Assembly (NCBI RefSeq): GCF_014230465.1
Contig: NZ_JAAXCY010000002.1
Span: 372,001 to 436,000 of the forward strand
Length of the DNA: 64,000 bases
DNA from: Pseudomonas cremoris
GTDB taxonomy: Bacteria; Pseudomonadota; Gammaproteobacteria; Pseudomonadales; Pseudomonadaceae
Reading direction: 5' to 3'
Of this stretch, positions 1-10,441 are shown one piece after another. Position 1 is the stretch's first letter. Each line of letters opens with the position of its first letter. Below the pieces are notes generated by a model. The model was not told the origin of the DNA. It saw nothing but the letters and a program-made list of their open reading frames with translations, and made no database searches. The translations under genes and the position numbers were made by a program.

Positions 1-77
1 GGTCTTTTGTTTCGAAATAACAATAAGTTAAGTCTGACAGGAAACGTCAGGAAGCGCCGTAGGACCAGCGTTCGAAT

Positions 78-102
78 GCCCCCGAGGAGAACCCTCGGGG
101 GC
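78..102 (-). terminator. Hairpin downstream of opgH
   Basis: A 9-bp GC-rich inverted repeat (GCCCCCGAG / CTCGGGGGC, 7-nt loop) begins 8 bases past the opgH stop on the minus strand. It is placed like an intrinsic terminator, but the following T run is poor (ATTCG), so termination may be partial or Rho-assisted. Bases 1-77 hold no gene that I can support. Confidence 0.55.
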
Positions 103-109
103 GTCTGAA

Positions 110-2680
110 TCAGGCCGGTTGGGCCTGGGAGGACAGCGGCTGCAGCGGCAGCAATGGCGCGTGCGGGTCGGACTTGATCGAATCACGCCAAGCGGCGAGC
201 CACTCGGCATGCCCTTCGCTCCAGACCTGCTCGTGCAAGCGAGCCAGAGCGACTGGATCACTGAGCAAGGCCAGGCGTTCGCTGTTGTTGAGACCTGCAG
301 GGCCGACTTTCAACGCATGACGAACACGTTCCACACGCAGGTACTCGATTGGCTCCGCCTCACGGTGACGCGAGGTCGCCAAGGCGCAGGCCAGGGCGTT
401 CTGCTGCGGGTCGACCACTGACCGCACGAAGCCGTCATTGAGCGCATGCCAACGGTTTTCGTGGGTGTACTTCTCGGTGGAGAGCAACGCTTGCGGCGGG
501 TTGTATTCCTCAGGGATCAGGAACAGGCTCTCGTCGCGGGACTTGAGGCCCAGCTTGACCCGACTGGAGATCACCGACACCGGGATCGACAGCATCAACG
601 AGCCAACGATGGGCACCAGCCACCACAGGAAGCTTGGGTTCAACCACACCACCAGCAGCGCCCACAAAAAGCCCAGCACAGTTTGCGGACCGTGGCGCTT
701 GACCGCTTCGCTCCACGGCGTCGAGTCGTCGTCACGCTGCGGCGAGTTCCAAGTTGCGGCCCAGCCAAGGAACGCGGCGAGCACGAAACGGGTGTGGAAA
801 ATCATCCGCACCGGCGCCAGCAGCATGGAGAACAACATCTCCAGCAGCATCGACAAGGTCACCTTGAACTTGCCGCCAAACTCTTTCGCGCCCTTGGCCC
901 AGATCAGGATGATGCTCAGCAACTTGGGCAGGAACAGCAATACGATGGTGGTGGAGAACAGCGCCACCGCCTTGTCCGGATGCCATTGCGGCCACAGCGG
1001 GTACAACTGGCGCGGGGCCATGAAGTACTGCGGCTCCATCAGGGTGTTCACCGCCAGCAAAGCCGTGGATAACACCAGGAACAGGAACCACAACGGTGCC
1101 GACAAGTAAGACATTACGCCGGTCAGGAACACCGCGCGGTGCACCGGGTGCATGCCCTTTACCAGGAACAGGCGGAAGTTCATCAGGTTGCCGTGGCACC
1201 AGCGGCGGTCACGCTTGAGTTCGTCCAACAGGTTCGGCGGCAGTTCTTCGTAGCTGCCCGGCAAGTCGTAGGCAATCCACACGCCCCAGCCGGCACGGCG
1301 CATCAGCGCGGCTTCGACGAAGTCGTGGGACAGGATCGCACCGGCGAACGCACCTTTACCCGGCAACGGCGCCAGGGCGCAGTGCTCGATAAACGGCTTC
1401 ATGCGGATGATCGCGTTGTGACCCCAGTAGTGGGATTCACCCAACTGCCAGAAGTGCAGGCCGGCGGTAAACAGCGGGCCGTACACACGGGTGGCGAACT
1501 GCTGCATGCGCGCATACAGGGTGTCCATGCCCGACGCACGTGGCGCGGTCTGGATGATCCCGGCATCCGGCGTGGCTTCCATCAGGCGCACCAGGCTGGT
1601 CAGGCATTCGCCGCTCATCACGCTGTCGGCGTCGAGCACCACCATGTACTTGTATTCACCGCCCCAGCGACGGCAGAAGTCGTCGAGGTTACCGCTCTTG
1701 CGCTTAACGCGACGGCGGCGACGGCGGTAGAAAATCTTGCCAAAACCGCCGGCTTCGCGGCACACGTCGAGCCAGGCTTGCTGTTCGGCGATGCAGATGT
1801 CGGCGTCATTACTGTCGCTGAGCACGAAGAAATCGAAGCGGTCCAGGTCACCTGTGGCGGCCACCGATTCGAACGTAGCGCGCAGGCCGGCAAATACCCG
1901 AGGCACGTCTTCGTTGCAGATCGGCATGACCAGTGCGGTGCGGGCGTCTTTCGGAATCGGCTCGTCACCGGCACTTTTACCGGAGATGCGGTACTTATCG
2001 TGACCGGTGAGCAATTCCAGGAAGCCCATCAACGCCGTCCAGAAACCAGCCGAGACCCAGCAGAACAAGATCCCGAACATGATCAGGATGCTGGTTTGCA
2101 GGGCGTAAGGCAGGACCTGGGTGGCGGTTTGCAACAGGGTCTGGTTGCGGATCTCGTCGAAGTCCACCAGCGACCAGCCCTGGTACGGCATGATGCCTTT
2201 CATGTACCAGCCAGCAACGATGGTCTGGCCAAGCATCAGCACCAGCAGGATGTAACGACGGATCGAACCCACCGTACGCCAGCGTGCAGCGGGCAGGACC
2301 CGTTCGTCCTTCGGCGGCTTTGGCGGGTTGGTACGCCCGGTCATCCGGCGCCAGCCGCGGACCAGGATGTTGGTGCGCCAAGGCTCAGGCACGACCTTGG
2401 TACGGCGAATCGGCGGCGTGGCCTTGAGGCACACGCGACCGCTGGCATCGAGCGCGAGCATTTCGGCGTCTTGCAGTTCTTCCGCGGTGCTCAAGGTCAA
2501 GCGGCGGCCAACCGACGCTTGGGCAGCGTCGACGGGCGCGTCGAAAGTCTTCGAGGACAAACGCTCGTGCAACTCGGTGAAGGATGTGCAGCCCGCCAGT
2601 TCGGCGCGCTGCTCAGCGGTCATCGGTAGATGCGCCAGGTACTCGGACAGAGTTTCTGGCTGGACTTGAGAATTACTCAT
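110..2680 (-). CDS. opgH: Glucans biosynthesis glucosyltransferase H
   Basis: Inner-membrane glycosyltransferase of family 2 that uses UDP-glucose to build the beta-1,2 backbone of osmoregulated periplasmic glucans. The 856 residues are full length for OpgH/MdoH. Visible GT2 signatures are the nucleotide-sugar region with SDSND (about 288-292), the metal-binding DADS (about 350-353) and the acceptor-side RRW of the QxxRW-type motif (about 492-494). Hydrophobic segments near 141-165 and 193-222 precede the catalytic domain, and several more follow after residue 515. The ATG overlaps the last 8 bases of opgG, which indicates translational coupling in an opgGH operon. Function is assigned from the family and the gene pair. 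Confidence 0.95.
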   Translation of the reverse strand: MSNSQVQPETLSEYLAHLPMTAEQRAELAGCTSFTELHERLSSKTFDAPVDAAQASVGRRLTLSTAEELQDAEMLALDASGRVCLKATPPIRRTKVVPEPWRTNILVRGWRRMTGRTNPPKPPKDERVLPAARWRTVGSIRRYILLVLMLGQTIVAGWYMKGIMPYQGWSLVDFDEIRNQTLLQTATQVLPYALQTSILIMFGILFCWVSAGFWTALMGFLELLTGHDKYRISGKSAGDEPIPKDARTALVMPICNEDVPRVFAGLRATFESVAATGDLDRFDFFVLSDSNDADICIAEQQAWLDVCREAGGFGKIFYRRRRRRVKRKSGNLDDFCRRWGGEYKYMVVLDADSVMSGECLTSLVRLMEATPDAGIIQTAPRASGMDTLYARMQQFATRVYGPLFTAGLHFWQLGESHYWGHNAIIRMKPFIEHCALAPLPGKGAFAGAILSHDFVEAALMRRAGWGVWIAYDLPGSYEELPPNLLDELKRDRRWCHGNLMNFRLFLVKGMHPVHRAVFLTGVMSYLSAPLWFLFLVLSTALLAVNTLMEPQYFMAPRQLYPLWPQWHPDKAVALFSTTIVLLFLPKLLSIILIWAKGAKEFGGKFKVTLSMLLEMLFSMLLAPVRMIFHTRFVLAAFLGWAATWNSPQRDDDSTPWSEAVKRHGPQTVLGFLWALLVVWLNPSFLWWLVPIVGSLMLSIPVSVISSRVKLGLKSRDESLFLIPEEYNPPQALLSTEKYTHENRWHALNDGFVRSVVDPQQNALACALATSRHREAEPIEYLRVERVRHALKVGPAGLNNSERLALLSDPVALARLHEQVWSEGHAEWLAAWRDSIKSDPHAPLLPLQPLSSQAQPA

Positions 2681-4409
2681 CGGCAGGCAACTGATAGCTC
2701 CAGGTTTCGGTCAGGACTTGTTCGGTCTTTTCCGGCTCCGGTGTGGCTGGGGCAGCTTCTGGCTGCTTGGCTTCCTTGTCCTTCGCGTCTTTCTTGGCCT
2801 GCTTCTCGTGCTGCTTGGCCAGCACTTTGTCAGCCTTGAGCACTTGGCTCGAGACCTTCTCAGGCTCAGGCTTCGGAATATCCTGGACCAGAGCAGCACG
2901 CATTTCGGTCGGTTTGCCTGCGTCCTTGATCTTCATGCGCAAGGTCAGGCGCCAGCCTTTGGTGTGCTCGTTGTAGCGCACGCTGTTCTCGACCACTTCG
3001 GCGTTGTCGCCAACACTGACTTGGCTACGCACCGGTGCGTCCGAAGGCAAGGCCTTGAGGGACGGGCCTTCGAAGTCCACGAGGTAGGCCACGCTGCCGT
3101 CTGGCTGACGGATCAGGTTGGACTGCTTCACGTCGCCAGTGGAACGCAGGGTCTGCTTGACCCAGGCGCTGTCGGCTGGATGCAGGGCTTTTTCGTCCAT
3201 GGTCCAGTGCAGACGGTAGGCGACGTCCAGCGGCTTGCCGACTTCCGGCAGCTCTGCAGGGCTCCAGAACGCAACGATGTTGTCGTTGGTTTCATCGGCA
3301 GTCGGAATCTCTACCAGGTTGACGGTGCCCTTGCCCCAGTCGCCCTCAGGCTCGATCCAGGCGCTTGGGCGCTTGTCGTAGTTGTCGTCCAGGTCTTCGT
3401 AGTGGCTGAAATCGCGACCGCGTTGCAGCAGGCCGAAACCGCGTGGGTTTTCTACGGTGAAGTTGCTGACCGACAGGTGTTTAGGGTTGTTCAGCGGACG
3501 CCAGATCCATTCGCCATTGCCGGCATGAATCGACAGGCCACTGGAATCGTGCAGCTCACGGCGGTAGTTCAGCACTTTGGAAGGCTGGTTCGCACCGAAC
3601 AGGTACATGCTGGTCAACGGGGCAACGCCCAGCTTGCTGACTTTGTCACGCAGGTACATCTGGGATTTGACGTCGACAATGGTGTCGGTGCCCGGGCGCA
3701 GGGTCAGGCGATAAGCGCCAGTTGCACGCGGCGAGTCCAGCAAGGCAAAGATCACCAGTTGCTTCTCACCCGGTTTTGGACGCTCGATCCAGAACTCGGT
3801 GAAGCGTGGGAATTCTTCGCCGGACGGCAATGCAGTGTCGATCGCCATGCCACGGGCGGACAGGCCATACGACTGGCCCTTGCCGACGACGCGGAAGTAG
3901 CTGGCGCCGAGCATGGTCATGATTTCGTCTTGCTTGTCGGCCTTGTTGATCGGATACAGCACACGGAAACCGGCATATCCCAGTTGTTCGGTGGCTTTAG
4001 GATCGAATTTCACATCGCCAAAATCGAAACGGCTTGGGTCGTACTTGATTTCGTTGACGCTGTCGGCAGTGACTTCGTTGATTTTCACCGGCGTGTCGAA
4101 GTGCATGCCCTGGTGATAGAAGGACAACTTGAACGGCGTGTTCTGATCGGCCCACTCGGCTTTTTCGTTGCGGAAACGAATCTTCTGGTAGTCAGCGAAC
4201 TTCATTTCGCGGAATTCGTTTGGCAGATTGCTGCGCGGAGCTTCGTATTTCTGCCCGGCCAGCTCTTTTGCCTTGGCCGACACATCATCCAGACTGAATG
4301 CCCACAGTTGACCCGCGCCGAACAGGCAAAACAGGGCGGAGCCCGTCACCAGTACGTTTCGTAACCGTTTGGCAGACAATTTTGGTGCATTACAGGGACT
4401 AACAATCAC
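2673..4409 (-). CDS. opgG: Periplasmic glucans biosynthesis protein G
   Basis: Periplasmic partner of OpgH, needed to add beta-1,6 branches to the glucan backbone. I place the start at a GTG (residues [10 protein letters not shown]...) because GAGGG lies about 7 bases upstream; a longer TTG reading has no such site. This gives 578 residues with an N-terminal signal peptide: basic RNVLV region, hydrophobic core, cleavage after LWA near residue 37. The body is the OpgG/OpgD beta-sandwich family. The last roughly 50 residues form a Lys/Ala/Pro/Glu-rich low-complexity tail ([17 protein letters not shown]...) beyond the usual fold, typical of pseudomonads. First gene of the opgGH operon. Confidence 0.93.
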   Translation of the reverse strand: MIVSPCNAPKLSAKRLRNVLVTGSALFCLFGAGQLWAFSLDDVSAKAKELAGQKYEAPRSNLPNEFREMKFADYQKIRFRNEKAEWADQNTPFKLSFYHQGMHFDTPVKINEVTADSVNEIKYDPSRFDFGDVKFDPKATEQLGYAGFRVLYPINKADKQDEIMTMLGASYFRVVGKGQSYGLSARGMAIDTALPSGEEFPRFTEFWIERPKPGEKQLVIFALLDSPRATGAYRLTLRPGTDTIVDVKSQMYLRDKVSKLGVAPLTSMYLFGANQPSKVLNYRRELHDSSGLSIHAGNGEWIWRPLNNPKHLSVSNFTVENPRGFGLLQRGRDFSHYEDLDDNYDKRPSAWIEPEGDWGKGTVNLVEIPTADETNDNIVAFWSPAELPEVGKPLDVAYRLHWTMDEKALHPADSAWVKQTLRSTGDVKQSNLIRQPDGSVAYLVDFEGPSLKALPSDAPVRSQVSVGDNAEVVENSVRYNEHTKGWRLTLRMKIKDAGKPTEMRAALVQDIPKPEPEKVSSQVLKADKVLAKQHEKQAKKDAKDKEAKQPEAAPATPEPEKTEQVLTETWSYQLPADE

Positions 4410-4676
4410 GAGCAACCCTCGCCGAAAACAGATCAAAAAACCAACGGCCAGCTATCTATATGCCAGGTTGGCGAGCATTGTTCCGACTCCCCCGGGGCAA
4501 AATGATTCCCCATTGGCTGTCGGACAAGTCTCTACCTAAGTCAAAAATGGACCAAACAACGCTGATCCCCGTAGCGCGCGATTATCTAGTAGCCCGCGAG
4601 ACAACGCATCAGGGACAACGAAGTATTTGTAGCGAAACCCTGCGTTTTTAGGCATTAAAAGTCGTTTTTAATACAA

Positions 4677-5114
4677 TCACGTCTGTAGGAGGAAGGTCAC
4701 AGGGCCATCATTGACCAAATGCACCTGCATATCGGCGCCAAAACGCCCCGACGCCACCTTGCCATGCAATTGTTGCGCTTGTAACAACAAGTGGTCGAAA
4801 AGCGCCGCTCCCAGGGCCGGCGGGGCCGCTGTGGAGAAGCTTGGCCGTAGCCCGCTCTTGGTATCCGCCGCCAGCGTGAACTGCGACACCAGCAACAAAC
4901 CGCCACTCACGTCCTTCAGCGACAGGTTCATCTTGCCCTCGTCGTCGCTGAACACCCGATAGTTAAGCAGCTTGTGCAGCAGTTTGTCGGCGCTCTCGGG
5001 GGTATCCGAAGGTTCAACCGCCACCAGCACCAGCAAACCCTGGTCAATCGCGCCGACGATTTCGCCCGCTACCTCGACGCGGGCGCCACGCACCCGTTGC
5101 AGCAGGCCCTTCAT
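4677..5114 (-). CDS. dtd: D-aminoacyl-tRNA deacylase
   Basis: Homodimeric cytosolic enzyme that hydrolyses D-aminoacyl-tRNA (classically D-Tyr-tRNA) and so keeps D-amino acids out of protein. The 145 residues match the family length. The conserved [12 protein letters not shown] and NDGPVTFLL blocks, which form the two sides of the active site (SQxT and NxGPVT motifs), are intact. The ATG overlaps the stop of the upstream pip gene by 4 bases (ATGA), so the two are translated as a coupled pair. Confidence 0.95.
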   Translation of the reverse strand: MKGLLQRVRGARVEVAGEIVGAIDQGLLVLVAVEPSDTPESADKLLHKLLNYRVFSDDEGKMNLSLKDVSGGLLLVSQFTLAADTKSGLRPSFSTAAPPALGAALFDHLLLQAQQLHGKVASGRFGADMQVHLVNDGPVTFLLQT

Positions 5115-6082
5115 GCTTCTTCAGGCGGCAGGTCGAGCAAACGGCGGGCCATTTGGCTGGTCGCGCGCACCAAGGCATCGGTGATACCGGGTTCGGATGC
5201 CGCGTGGCCAGCCTCGCGGATCACCTGCAACTCGCTGTTGGGCCAAGCCTGGTGCAACTCCCAAGCGTTATCCAACGGGCAGATCATATCGTAGCGCCCG
5301 TGGATGATTACGCCAGGCAGATGGGCGATCTTGTGCATATCGCGAATTAGCTGGTTGGGCTCCAGGAAGGAATTGTTGGTGAAGTAGTGGCACTCGATCC
5401 GTGCGATGGACAAGGCGCGCTGCGGCTCGGAAAACCGCTCCACGTGCTGCGGGCTCGGGCATAGGCCCAACATGCGCCCTTCCCAACCGGACCAGGCCTT
5501 GGCCGCATGCATCTGGGCGATCTGGTCGTTGCCGGTGAGGCGCTTGTGGTAGGCCGCGACCATGTCGTGGCGCTCGTCCAGCGGGATTGGCGCGAGGTAG
5601 TCCTGCCAGTAATCCGGGAACAGGCGGCTGGCGCCCGCCTGGTAGAACCACTCGATGTCCTGCGGGCGCGCCAGGAAGATGCCGCGCACGATCAAGCCAT
5701 GCACACGCTCGGGATGGGTTTGCGCGTAGGCCAGTGCCAGGGTCGAGCCCCAGGAGCCGCCAAACAGCACCCACTTGTCGATGCCCAGGTGCTCACGGAT
5801 GCGCTCCATATCGGCGACCAAGTCCCAAGTGGTGTTGTTCTCAAGGCTGGCACGCGGTGTGGAGCGCCCGCAGCCACGTTGGTCGAAAGTGACGATGCGG
5901 TACAGGTTCGGATCGAAATAGCAGCGGCTCTGGGCGTCGCAACCGGCGCCAGGGCCTCCATGGATGAATACGACGGGCAAGCCTTCGGGGGAGCCGCTTT
6001 CATCGACGTACAGGGTATGGGTGTCGTCGACGGCCAGATCGTGCCGGGCGTAGGGTTTGATCTGCGGGTACCAAGTCTGCAT
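5111..6082 (-). CDS. pip: Proline iminopeptidase
   Basis: Alpha/beta-hydrolase of peptidase family S33 that releases N-terminal proline from peptides. It has 323 residues, the full family length. Visible are the oxyanion-side HGGPGAG, the nucleophile elbow GGSWGS (serine in GxSxG), RGIFLARP in the cap region, and the late acid and histidine region (HGRYDMICP ... [10 protein letters not shown]). The start ATG follows ACGGAG at good spacing. It overlaps dtd by 4 bases, forming a small pip-dtd operon as in other pseudomonads. Confidence 0.95.
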   Translation of the reverse strand: MQTWYPQIKPYARHDLAVDDTHTLYVDESGSPEGLPVVFIHGGPGAGCDAQSRCYFDPNLYRIVTFDQRGCGRSTPRASLENNTTWDLVADMERIREHLGIDKWVLFGGSWGSTLALAYAQTHPERVHGLIVRGIFLARPQDIEWFYQAGASRLFPDYWQDYLAPIPLDERHDMVAAYHKRLTGNDQIAQMHAAKAWSGWEGRMLGLCPSPQHVERFSEPQRALSIARIECHYFTNNSFLEPNQLIRDMHKIAHLPGVIIHGRYDMICPLDNAWELHQAWPNSELQVIREAGHAASEPGITDALVRATSQMARRLLDLPPEEA

Positions 6083-6186
6083 TGCGCGCTCCGTAGGGGG
6101 TCGGGTTCATCCCTGGGGGGACGTCGATTATTTTTGCCGTCTGGCACTATAAACCCGAATTGTGCAATGAGCATGTCCTTGAGCGC

Positions 6187-7116
6187 TTAGACCTGTGTCA
6201 TCCCTTCGCTCCTCAGGTAATCCAGCAGGTAGTCGTAGAGCCGGTCTACCTCCGGCACCTGGCGCCGCGCCCGCAGACAACCGTGGACCAGGCCCTTGCC
6301 GGGGTAGAGCAACGTGGTCACGCCAGCCGCTTGCAGGCGTTCGGCGTAAAGCATGCCGTCATCACGCAGCGGGTCGAATTGGGCCACGGCGATAAAAGCC
6401 TCTGGCAGACCGCTGAAATCCTTGGCCAGCAACGGCATGGCGTAGGCCGACGGTTTCTCGGTGCCCAGCAGGTACAGCGCCAGGTAGCAGTCGGTGTCGG
6501 CGCTGCTGAGTAGCGGTGCATCCATGCAATCGCGCCGCGATGGCAGATCAGCCGGACCACCCAGGCCTGGGTAGACCAGCACCTGGGCTCTCGGTAGCGG
6601 TTGCCCATCGTCCCGCAACCCCAGGCACAACGCCGCCGCCAGGTTGCCGCCCGCACTGTCGCCCGCCACCACCAGGCGTTGCAGGTCGATGGCGTATGGC
6701 CCCTGCCCGGCCTGGATTGCCTGCCACACAGCGCGGCAATCGTCGTAGGCGGCTGGGAAAGGGTGCTCGGGGGCTAGCCGGTAGTCGATGGCGATGACCA
6801 GCACCTGCAAGGTATTGGCCAGCTCGAAACAGATGAAGTCGTGGGAATCCAACCCGCCGACGACCCAACCGCCGCCGTGCATATATAGAAGACAGGGCCA
6901 GCCGTTGGGTGGCGTCGGGGTAGTGGGCAGGTAACTGCGGACGTTGACGCCGGCCAGGCAGAAGTCTTCGATTAGCAGTCCTTCCGGGCGTGCGGGGGTG
7001 AATACCTGGCACATACGGTCATAGTTCTGGCGTAAACCGGCCAGGGATGAGTCGTCGCTGGTGAAGGATTCGGTTTTGGCGACAAAGGCGGCAAGCTGCG
7101 GAGAAATCGGATACAT
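6187..7116 (-). CDS. Alpha/beta-hydrolase, HSL-type esterase/lipase
   Basis: A 309-residue cytosolic-looking hydrolase with no signal peptide. The family IV (hormone-sensitive-lipase-like) oxyanion motif HGGGWVVGG lies near residue 80, and the nucleophile motif GDSAGGN follows in the middle. A late DPLRDDG acid region and a GLVHG histidine region complete the triad. Family knowledge supports hydrolysis of short-chain acyl esters; the natural substrate cannot be told from the sequence. It stands alone between pip-dtd and a REPIN. Confidence 0.85.
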   Translation of the reverse strand: MYPISPQLAAFVAKTESFTSDDSSLAGLRQNYDRMCQVFTPARPEGLLIEDFCLAGVNVRSYLPTTPTPPNGWPCLLYMHGGGWVVGGLDSHDFICFELANTLQVLVIAIDYRLAPEHPFPAAYDDCRAVWQAIQAGQGPYAIDLQRLVVAGDSAGGNLAAALCLGLRDDGQPLPRAQVLVYPGLGGPADLPSRRDCMDAPLLSSADTDCYLALYLLGTEKPSAYAMPLLAKDFSGLPEAFIAVAQFDPLRDDGMLYAERLQAAGVTTLLYPGKGLVHGCLRARRQVPEVDRLYDYLLDYLRSEGMTQV

Positions 7117-7148
7117 ACGCGAATATCCTGAACGCTGAAAATCTAAAA

Positions 7149-7240
7149 ATGTGGGAGCGGGCTTGCTCGCGAATGCGGTGTATCAGTCGCACATGAATCG
7201 ACTGTCACGACGCCTTCGCGAGCAAGCCCGCTCCCACATT
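7149..7240. repeat. REPIN, class A (paired REP)
   Basis: Two inverted REP copies (GTGGGAGCGGGCTTGCTCGCGA and its complement) flank a spacer that begins with GCGGTGTATCAG and closes with GACTGTCA-type sequence. It lies between an esterase gene and the betaine-type binding protein. The description of class A applies to all entries so labelled. Confidence 0.95.
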
Positions 7241-7272
7241 TGTCCGGTGTTGTTGAGTCTGACAAGCACGAC

Positions 7273-8208
7273 TCAAGGTTTTAGGCTGGCCTGTATAGCT
7301 TCTACACCGTCCTTGCCATCAAACGCCGTGACCCCGGCCAACCAGCGTCGCAAGTCCTCGGGATGATCACGTAACCATTGCTTCGCTACGTCCTGGGGCG
7401 ACTGGCGCTCCATGATCGGCACCATCAACTGGCTTTCCTGGGCGGCGGTAAACGTGAGGTTTTCCAGCAAGCGGTTGGCATTCGGGCAACGCTCGGCGAA
7501 GTCGGGCGCAGTCACCGTAGACACGGTGGCGCGGCCTTCGTCGGGACCGAATACATCTTCGCTGCCGGTGAGGTAGGCCATCTTCATATTGATGTTCATC
7601 GGGTGCGGGGTCCAACCGACGAACACCACGAACTCCTTGCGGTTCACCGCCCGCTGCACGGCTGCCAGCATGCCCGCCTCCCCTGAGGCCACCAGCTTGA
7701 AGCCGCCGAGGCCGAAGTGGTTGGTATCGATCATTTTCTGAATGTCGGTATTCGCGCCGCTACCGGGTTCAATGCCATAGATCTTGCCGCCCAGCTTGTC
7801 CTTGAAGCGGGCAATATCGGCAAACGTCTTCAACCCCGCATCGGCCACGTATTGCGGCACGGCCAGGGTGGCCTGGGCATCGGCGAGGCTAGGCTTATCG
7901 AACACCTTGACCTGCTTGGCCGCCACGAACGGTGCAATGTTGTTGTCCATCGCCGGCTTCCAGTAGCCGAGGAAGATATCCAGGCGCTTGTCGCGAATAC
8001 CGGCAAAGATGATCTGCTGCACGGCGCTGGTCTGCTTGCTGTCGTAACCCAGGCCATTGAGCAGCACATCGGCCATGCCGGAGGTGGCGATCACGTCCGT
8101 CCAGCTGACCACGCCCATGCGGATGTTTTTGCAGGAGGCCGGCTCGGCGGCCATGACTTGCGCACTGAGCAGTGCGGCACCGATGAAGGGCAACAACAGT
8201 TTTTTCAT
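7273..8208 (-). CDS. Choline/glycine-betaine-type ABC substrate-binding protein (orphan)
   Basis: Periplasmic binding protein of 311 residues related to the ChoX/ProX (OpuAC) family. It has a cleavable signal (MKKLLLPFIGAALLSAQVMAAEP), then the family-type opening RMGVVSWTDVIATSGMADVLL. Tryptophans and aromatic residues suited to caging a quaternary amine are seen at SWTD, LGYWKP and VGWTPHP. No permease or ATPase gene is adjacent, so it must borrow a core transporter, as orphan Pseudomonas quaternary-amine binding proteins are known to do. It lies 198 bases downstream of hutG, with a REPIN between, so co-transcription with hut is uncertain. Confidence 0.85.
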   Translation of the reverse strand: MKKLLLPFIGAALLSAQVMAAEPASCKNIRMGVVSWTDVIATSGMADVLLNGLGYDSKQTSAVQQIIFAGIRDKRLDIFLGYWKPAMDNNIAPFVAAKQVKVFDKPSLADAQATLAVPQYVADAGLKTFADIARFKDKLGGKIYGIEPGSGANTDIQKMIDTNHFGLGGFKLVASGEAGMLAAVQRAVNRKEFVVFVGWTPHPMNINMKMAYLTGSEDVFGPDEGRATVSTVTAPDFAERCPNANRLLENLTFTAAQESQLMVPIMERQSPQDVAKQWLRDHPEDLRRWLAGVTAFDGKDGVEAIQASLKP

Positions 8209-8316
8209 GGGGATGGGCTCACTCGGCTGTTTTTATTTCACAACCTTACGCAGTGAGACCTTGGTTAACACGAACTGTGGCGACGGGCAGTTGCACTGGG
8301 GCGACTGTGGGGCCGT

Positions 8317-8398
8317 CTTCGCGAGCAAGCCCGCCCCCACACTTGACCGAGTTCCAACTTTGGAATGCAGTCAAATGTGGGAGCGGGCTTGCTCGCTA
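8317..8398. repeat. REPIN, class B (opposite REP orientation)
   Basis: Here the REP halves point the other way: TTCGCGAGCAAGCCCGC first, GCGGGCTTGCTCGC last. The spacer is itself palindromic (TTGACCGAGTTCCAA ... TTGGAATGCAGTCAA). The first REP carries CCCCCAC in place of CTCCCAC. Lies downstream of the orphan binding protein's start, after hutG. Confidence 0.93.
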
Positions 8399-8406
8399 AA
8401 GCAATT

Positions 8407-9207
8407 TCAGCCGTAACGCTTCTGCCCCCAGGCTAACAACCCTTCCAACAACTGCTTCAACACCACCCGCGTCGGCTCGGCCAGGTCTGCGCGGTACCGG
8501 AACGGCTCAAACTCTTCCATATACGTGCACTGGCCCAGTTCCAACTGCACCGCATGAATATCCTGCGCCGGGTTGCCGTAATGCCGGGTGATATGCCCAC
8601 CCTTGAAGCGCCCGTTAAGCACATGGGTGTACTGCGGATGCTCGGCGCAAATGGCTTCCAGTTGGCTGGCCAATTCGGGATCACACGCGGCGCCGTTGAA
8701 GGTGCCGAGGTTGAAGTCCGGCAACTTGCCGTCGAACAGGTGCGGGATCACCGAACGGATCGAGTGCGCATCGAACAGCAACGCGTAGCCGAACTCGGCC
8801 TTGAGCCGCGCCAGCTCGTTTTGCAGGGTCTGGTGGTACGGGCCCCAGATGCGTTCAAGGTAGGTCGCGCGCTCGGCCTTGCTCGGTTCCAGGCCCTCAC
8901 GGAACAACGGCACACCGTCGAACAGCGTGGCCGGGTACAGGCCAGTGGTGGCGCCGACGTACAGCGGTTTATCGTCGGACGGCCGGTTCAGGTCGATCAC
9001 GAACCGCGAGTACTCCGCCGCCAGGGTGCTTGCACCCAACGCTTCGGCAAAGTCATACAGCGTGGGGATGTGCCAGTCGGTGTCCGGCAGGCTTTGGGCC
9101 TCGGGGATCAACCCGGATTGCACGGTGGGTGTCAGGCGCAGGCCGGCGTGGGGCATGCTGATCAGCAGCGGTACGCGGCCTTGTTTGAAGTTCAGAACCT
9201 TATCCAC
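8407..9207 (-). CDS. hutG: N-formylglutamate deformylase
   Basis: Last step of the five-step histidine pathway: N-formyl-L-glutamate to glutamate and formate. I start it at a GTG (VDKVLNFKQGRVPLL), because GAGAGGAA lies about 7 bases upstream. The longer reading would run into hutI without a ribosome site. The 266 residues match HutG. The N-formylglutamate amidohydrolase fold is supported by SMPHAG near the N terminus, the FDAHSIRS metal-site block and FKGGHITRHYG. It is 13 bases downstream of hutI and is the last hut gene of the operon. Confidence 0.93.
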   Translation of the reverse strand: MDKVLNFKQGRVPLLISMPHAGLRLTPTVQSGLIPEAQSLPDTDWHIPTLYDFAEALGASTLAAEYSRFVIDLNRPSDDKPLYVGATTGLYPATLFDGVPLFREGLEPSKAERATYLERIWGPYHQTLQNELARLKAEFGYALLFDAHSIRSVIPHLFDGKLPDFNLGTFNGAACDPELASQLEAICAEHPQYTHVLNGRFKGGHITRHYGNPAQDIHAVQLELGQCTYMEEFEPFRYRADLAEPTRVVLKQLLEGLLAWGQKRYG

Positions 9208-9220
9208 AGCAGTATTCCTC

Positions 9221-10426
9221 TCAAACCGTGACGTCGGCGCCATGGCGCACGACGCGTTTATCCAGCTCGCCACCCAGCCAGTAGGCAAGGTCAGCGGGAC
9301 GATCAATCTGCCAGGCGACGAAGTCCGCAACCTTGCCCACTTCCAGCGAACCATGGGTAGCGCCCATGCCCAGCGCGGTGGCGGCATGTTGCGTAGCACC
9401 GGCCAAGGCTTCTTCCGGGGTCATGCGGAACAGGGTGCAGGCCATGTTCAGCATCAGGCGCACCGACAACGCCGGCGAAGTGCCGGGGTTGAGGTCGCTG
9501 GCGATGGCGATCTTCACGCCGTGCTTACGCAGCGCTTCCATGGGCGGCAATTGGGTTTCGCGCAAGAAGTAGAACGCGCCCGGCAGCAACACGGCGACAG
9601 TGCCGGAGGCGGCCATGGCGATGGCGTCTTCTTCGGTCATGAACTCCAGGTGATCCGCCGACAGCGCGTGATAACGCGCAGCCAGGCTGGAGCCGTGCAG
9701 CGACGACAGCTGCTCGGCATGCAGTTTCACCGGCAGTCCCAGTTGCTGCGCAACCTTGAACACGCGCTCCACCTGTTCGGTGGAAAACGCCAGGTACTCG
9801 CAGAACGCATCCACCGCATCCACCAGCCCTTCCGCCGCCAGGGCCGGCAGCATGTCGGTGCAGATATGCTCGATGTAGTCGTCGGCGCGGTCCTTGTACT
9901 CCGGTGGCAACGCGTGAGCCGCCAGGCACGTGGCACGCACGCTGACCGGCAGCGCTTCGCCGAGACGGCGTGCCACCCGCAGCATCTTGCGTTCGTTGGC
10001 CAAGTCGAGGCCGTAGCCGGATTTGATTTCCACCGTGGTCACGCCGTCGCGCAGCAAACTGCGCAGGCGTTTGTGGGCGCTTGCGAACAGTTCATCTTCG
10101 CTCGCCGCACGGGTGGCGCGCACAGTGCTGGCAATACCGCCACCCTTGGCTGCGATTTCGGCGTAGCTCACGCCTTCGAGGCGTTGCTCGAATTCGCCGC
10201 TGCGATTGCCACCGAACACCGTGTGGGTGTGGCAGTCGATCAGCCCGGGGGTCACCCACGCGCCTTGCAGGTCATGCACCTGGGCATAGTCTGCCGTTGG
10301 CACTTGGCTGCGGGGGCCGATCCACTCGATGAGCGAACCGGCTGTGACCATGGCGGCATCCTCGATGATCGAGTATTTACCCTGGGCCATGGTTGCGACG
10401 TGGCAGTGTTGCCAAAGCGTTTTCAT
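9221..10426 (-). CDS. hutI: Imidazolonepropionase
   Basis: Metal-dependent amidohydrolase that opens 4-imidazolone-5-propionate to N-formimidoyl-glutamate. It has 401 residues from an ATG preceded by GGGAGG at 5 bases; the in-frame TTG just before it is less likely. The amidohydrolase signatures are intact: [10 protein letters not shown] (metal HxH and nearby), the KSGYGLD block, KLHAEQLSS (metal His), LSADHLEF, and [10 protein letters not shown] carrying the catalytic Asp. It is closely packed between the histidine permease gene (12-15 bases) and hutG. Confidence 0.96.
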   Translation of the reverse strand: MKTLWQHCHVATMAQGKYSIIEDAAMVTAGSLIEWIGPRSQVPTADYAQVHDLQGAWVTPGLIDCHTHTVFGGNRSGEFEQRLEGVSYAEIAAKGGGIASTVRATRAASEDELFASAHKRLRSLLRDGVTTVEIKSGYGLDLANERKMLRVARRLGEALPVSVRATCLAAHALPPEYKDRADDYIEHICTDMLPALAAEGLVDAVDAFCEYLAFSTEQVERVFKVAQQLGLPVKLHAEQLSSLHGSSLAARYHALSADHLEFMTEEDAIAMAASGTVAVLLPGAFYFLRETQLPPMEALRKHGVKIAIASDLNPGTSPALSVRLMLNMACTLFRMTPEEALAGATQHAATALGMGATHGSLEVGKVADFVAWQIDRPADLAYWLGGELDKRVVRHGADVTV

Positions 10427-10441
10427 CAACGCCTCCCTGAA

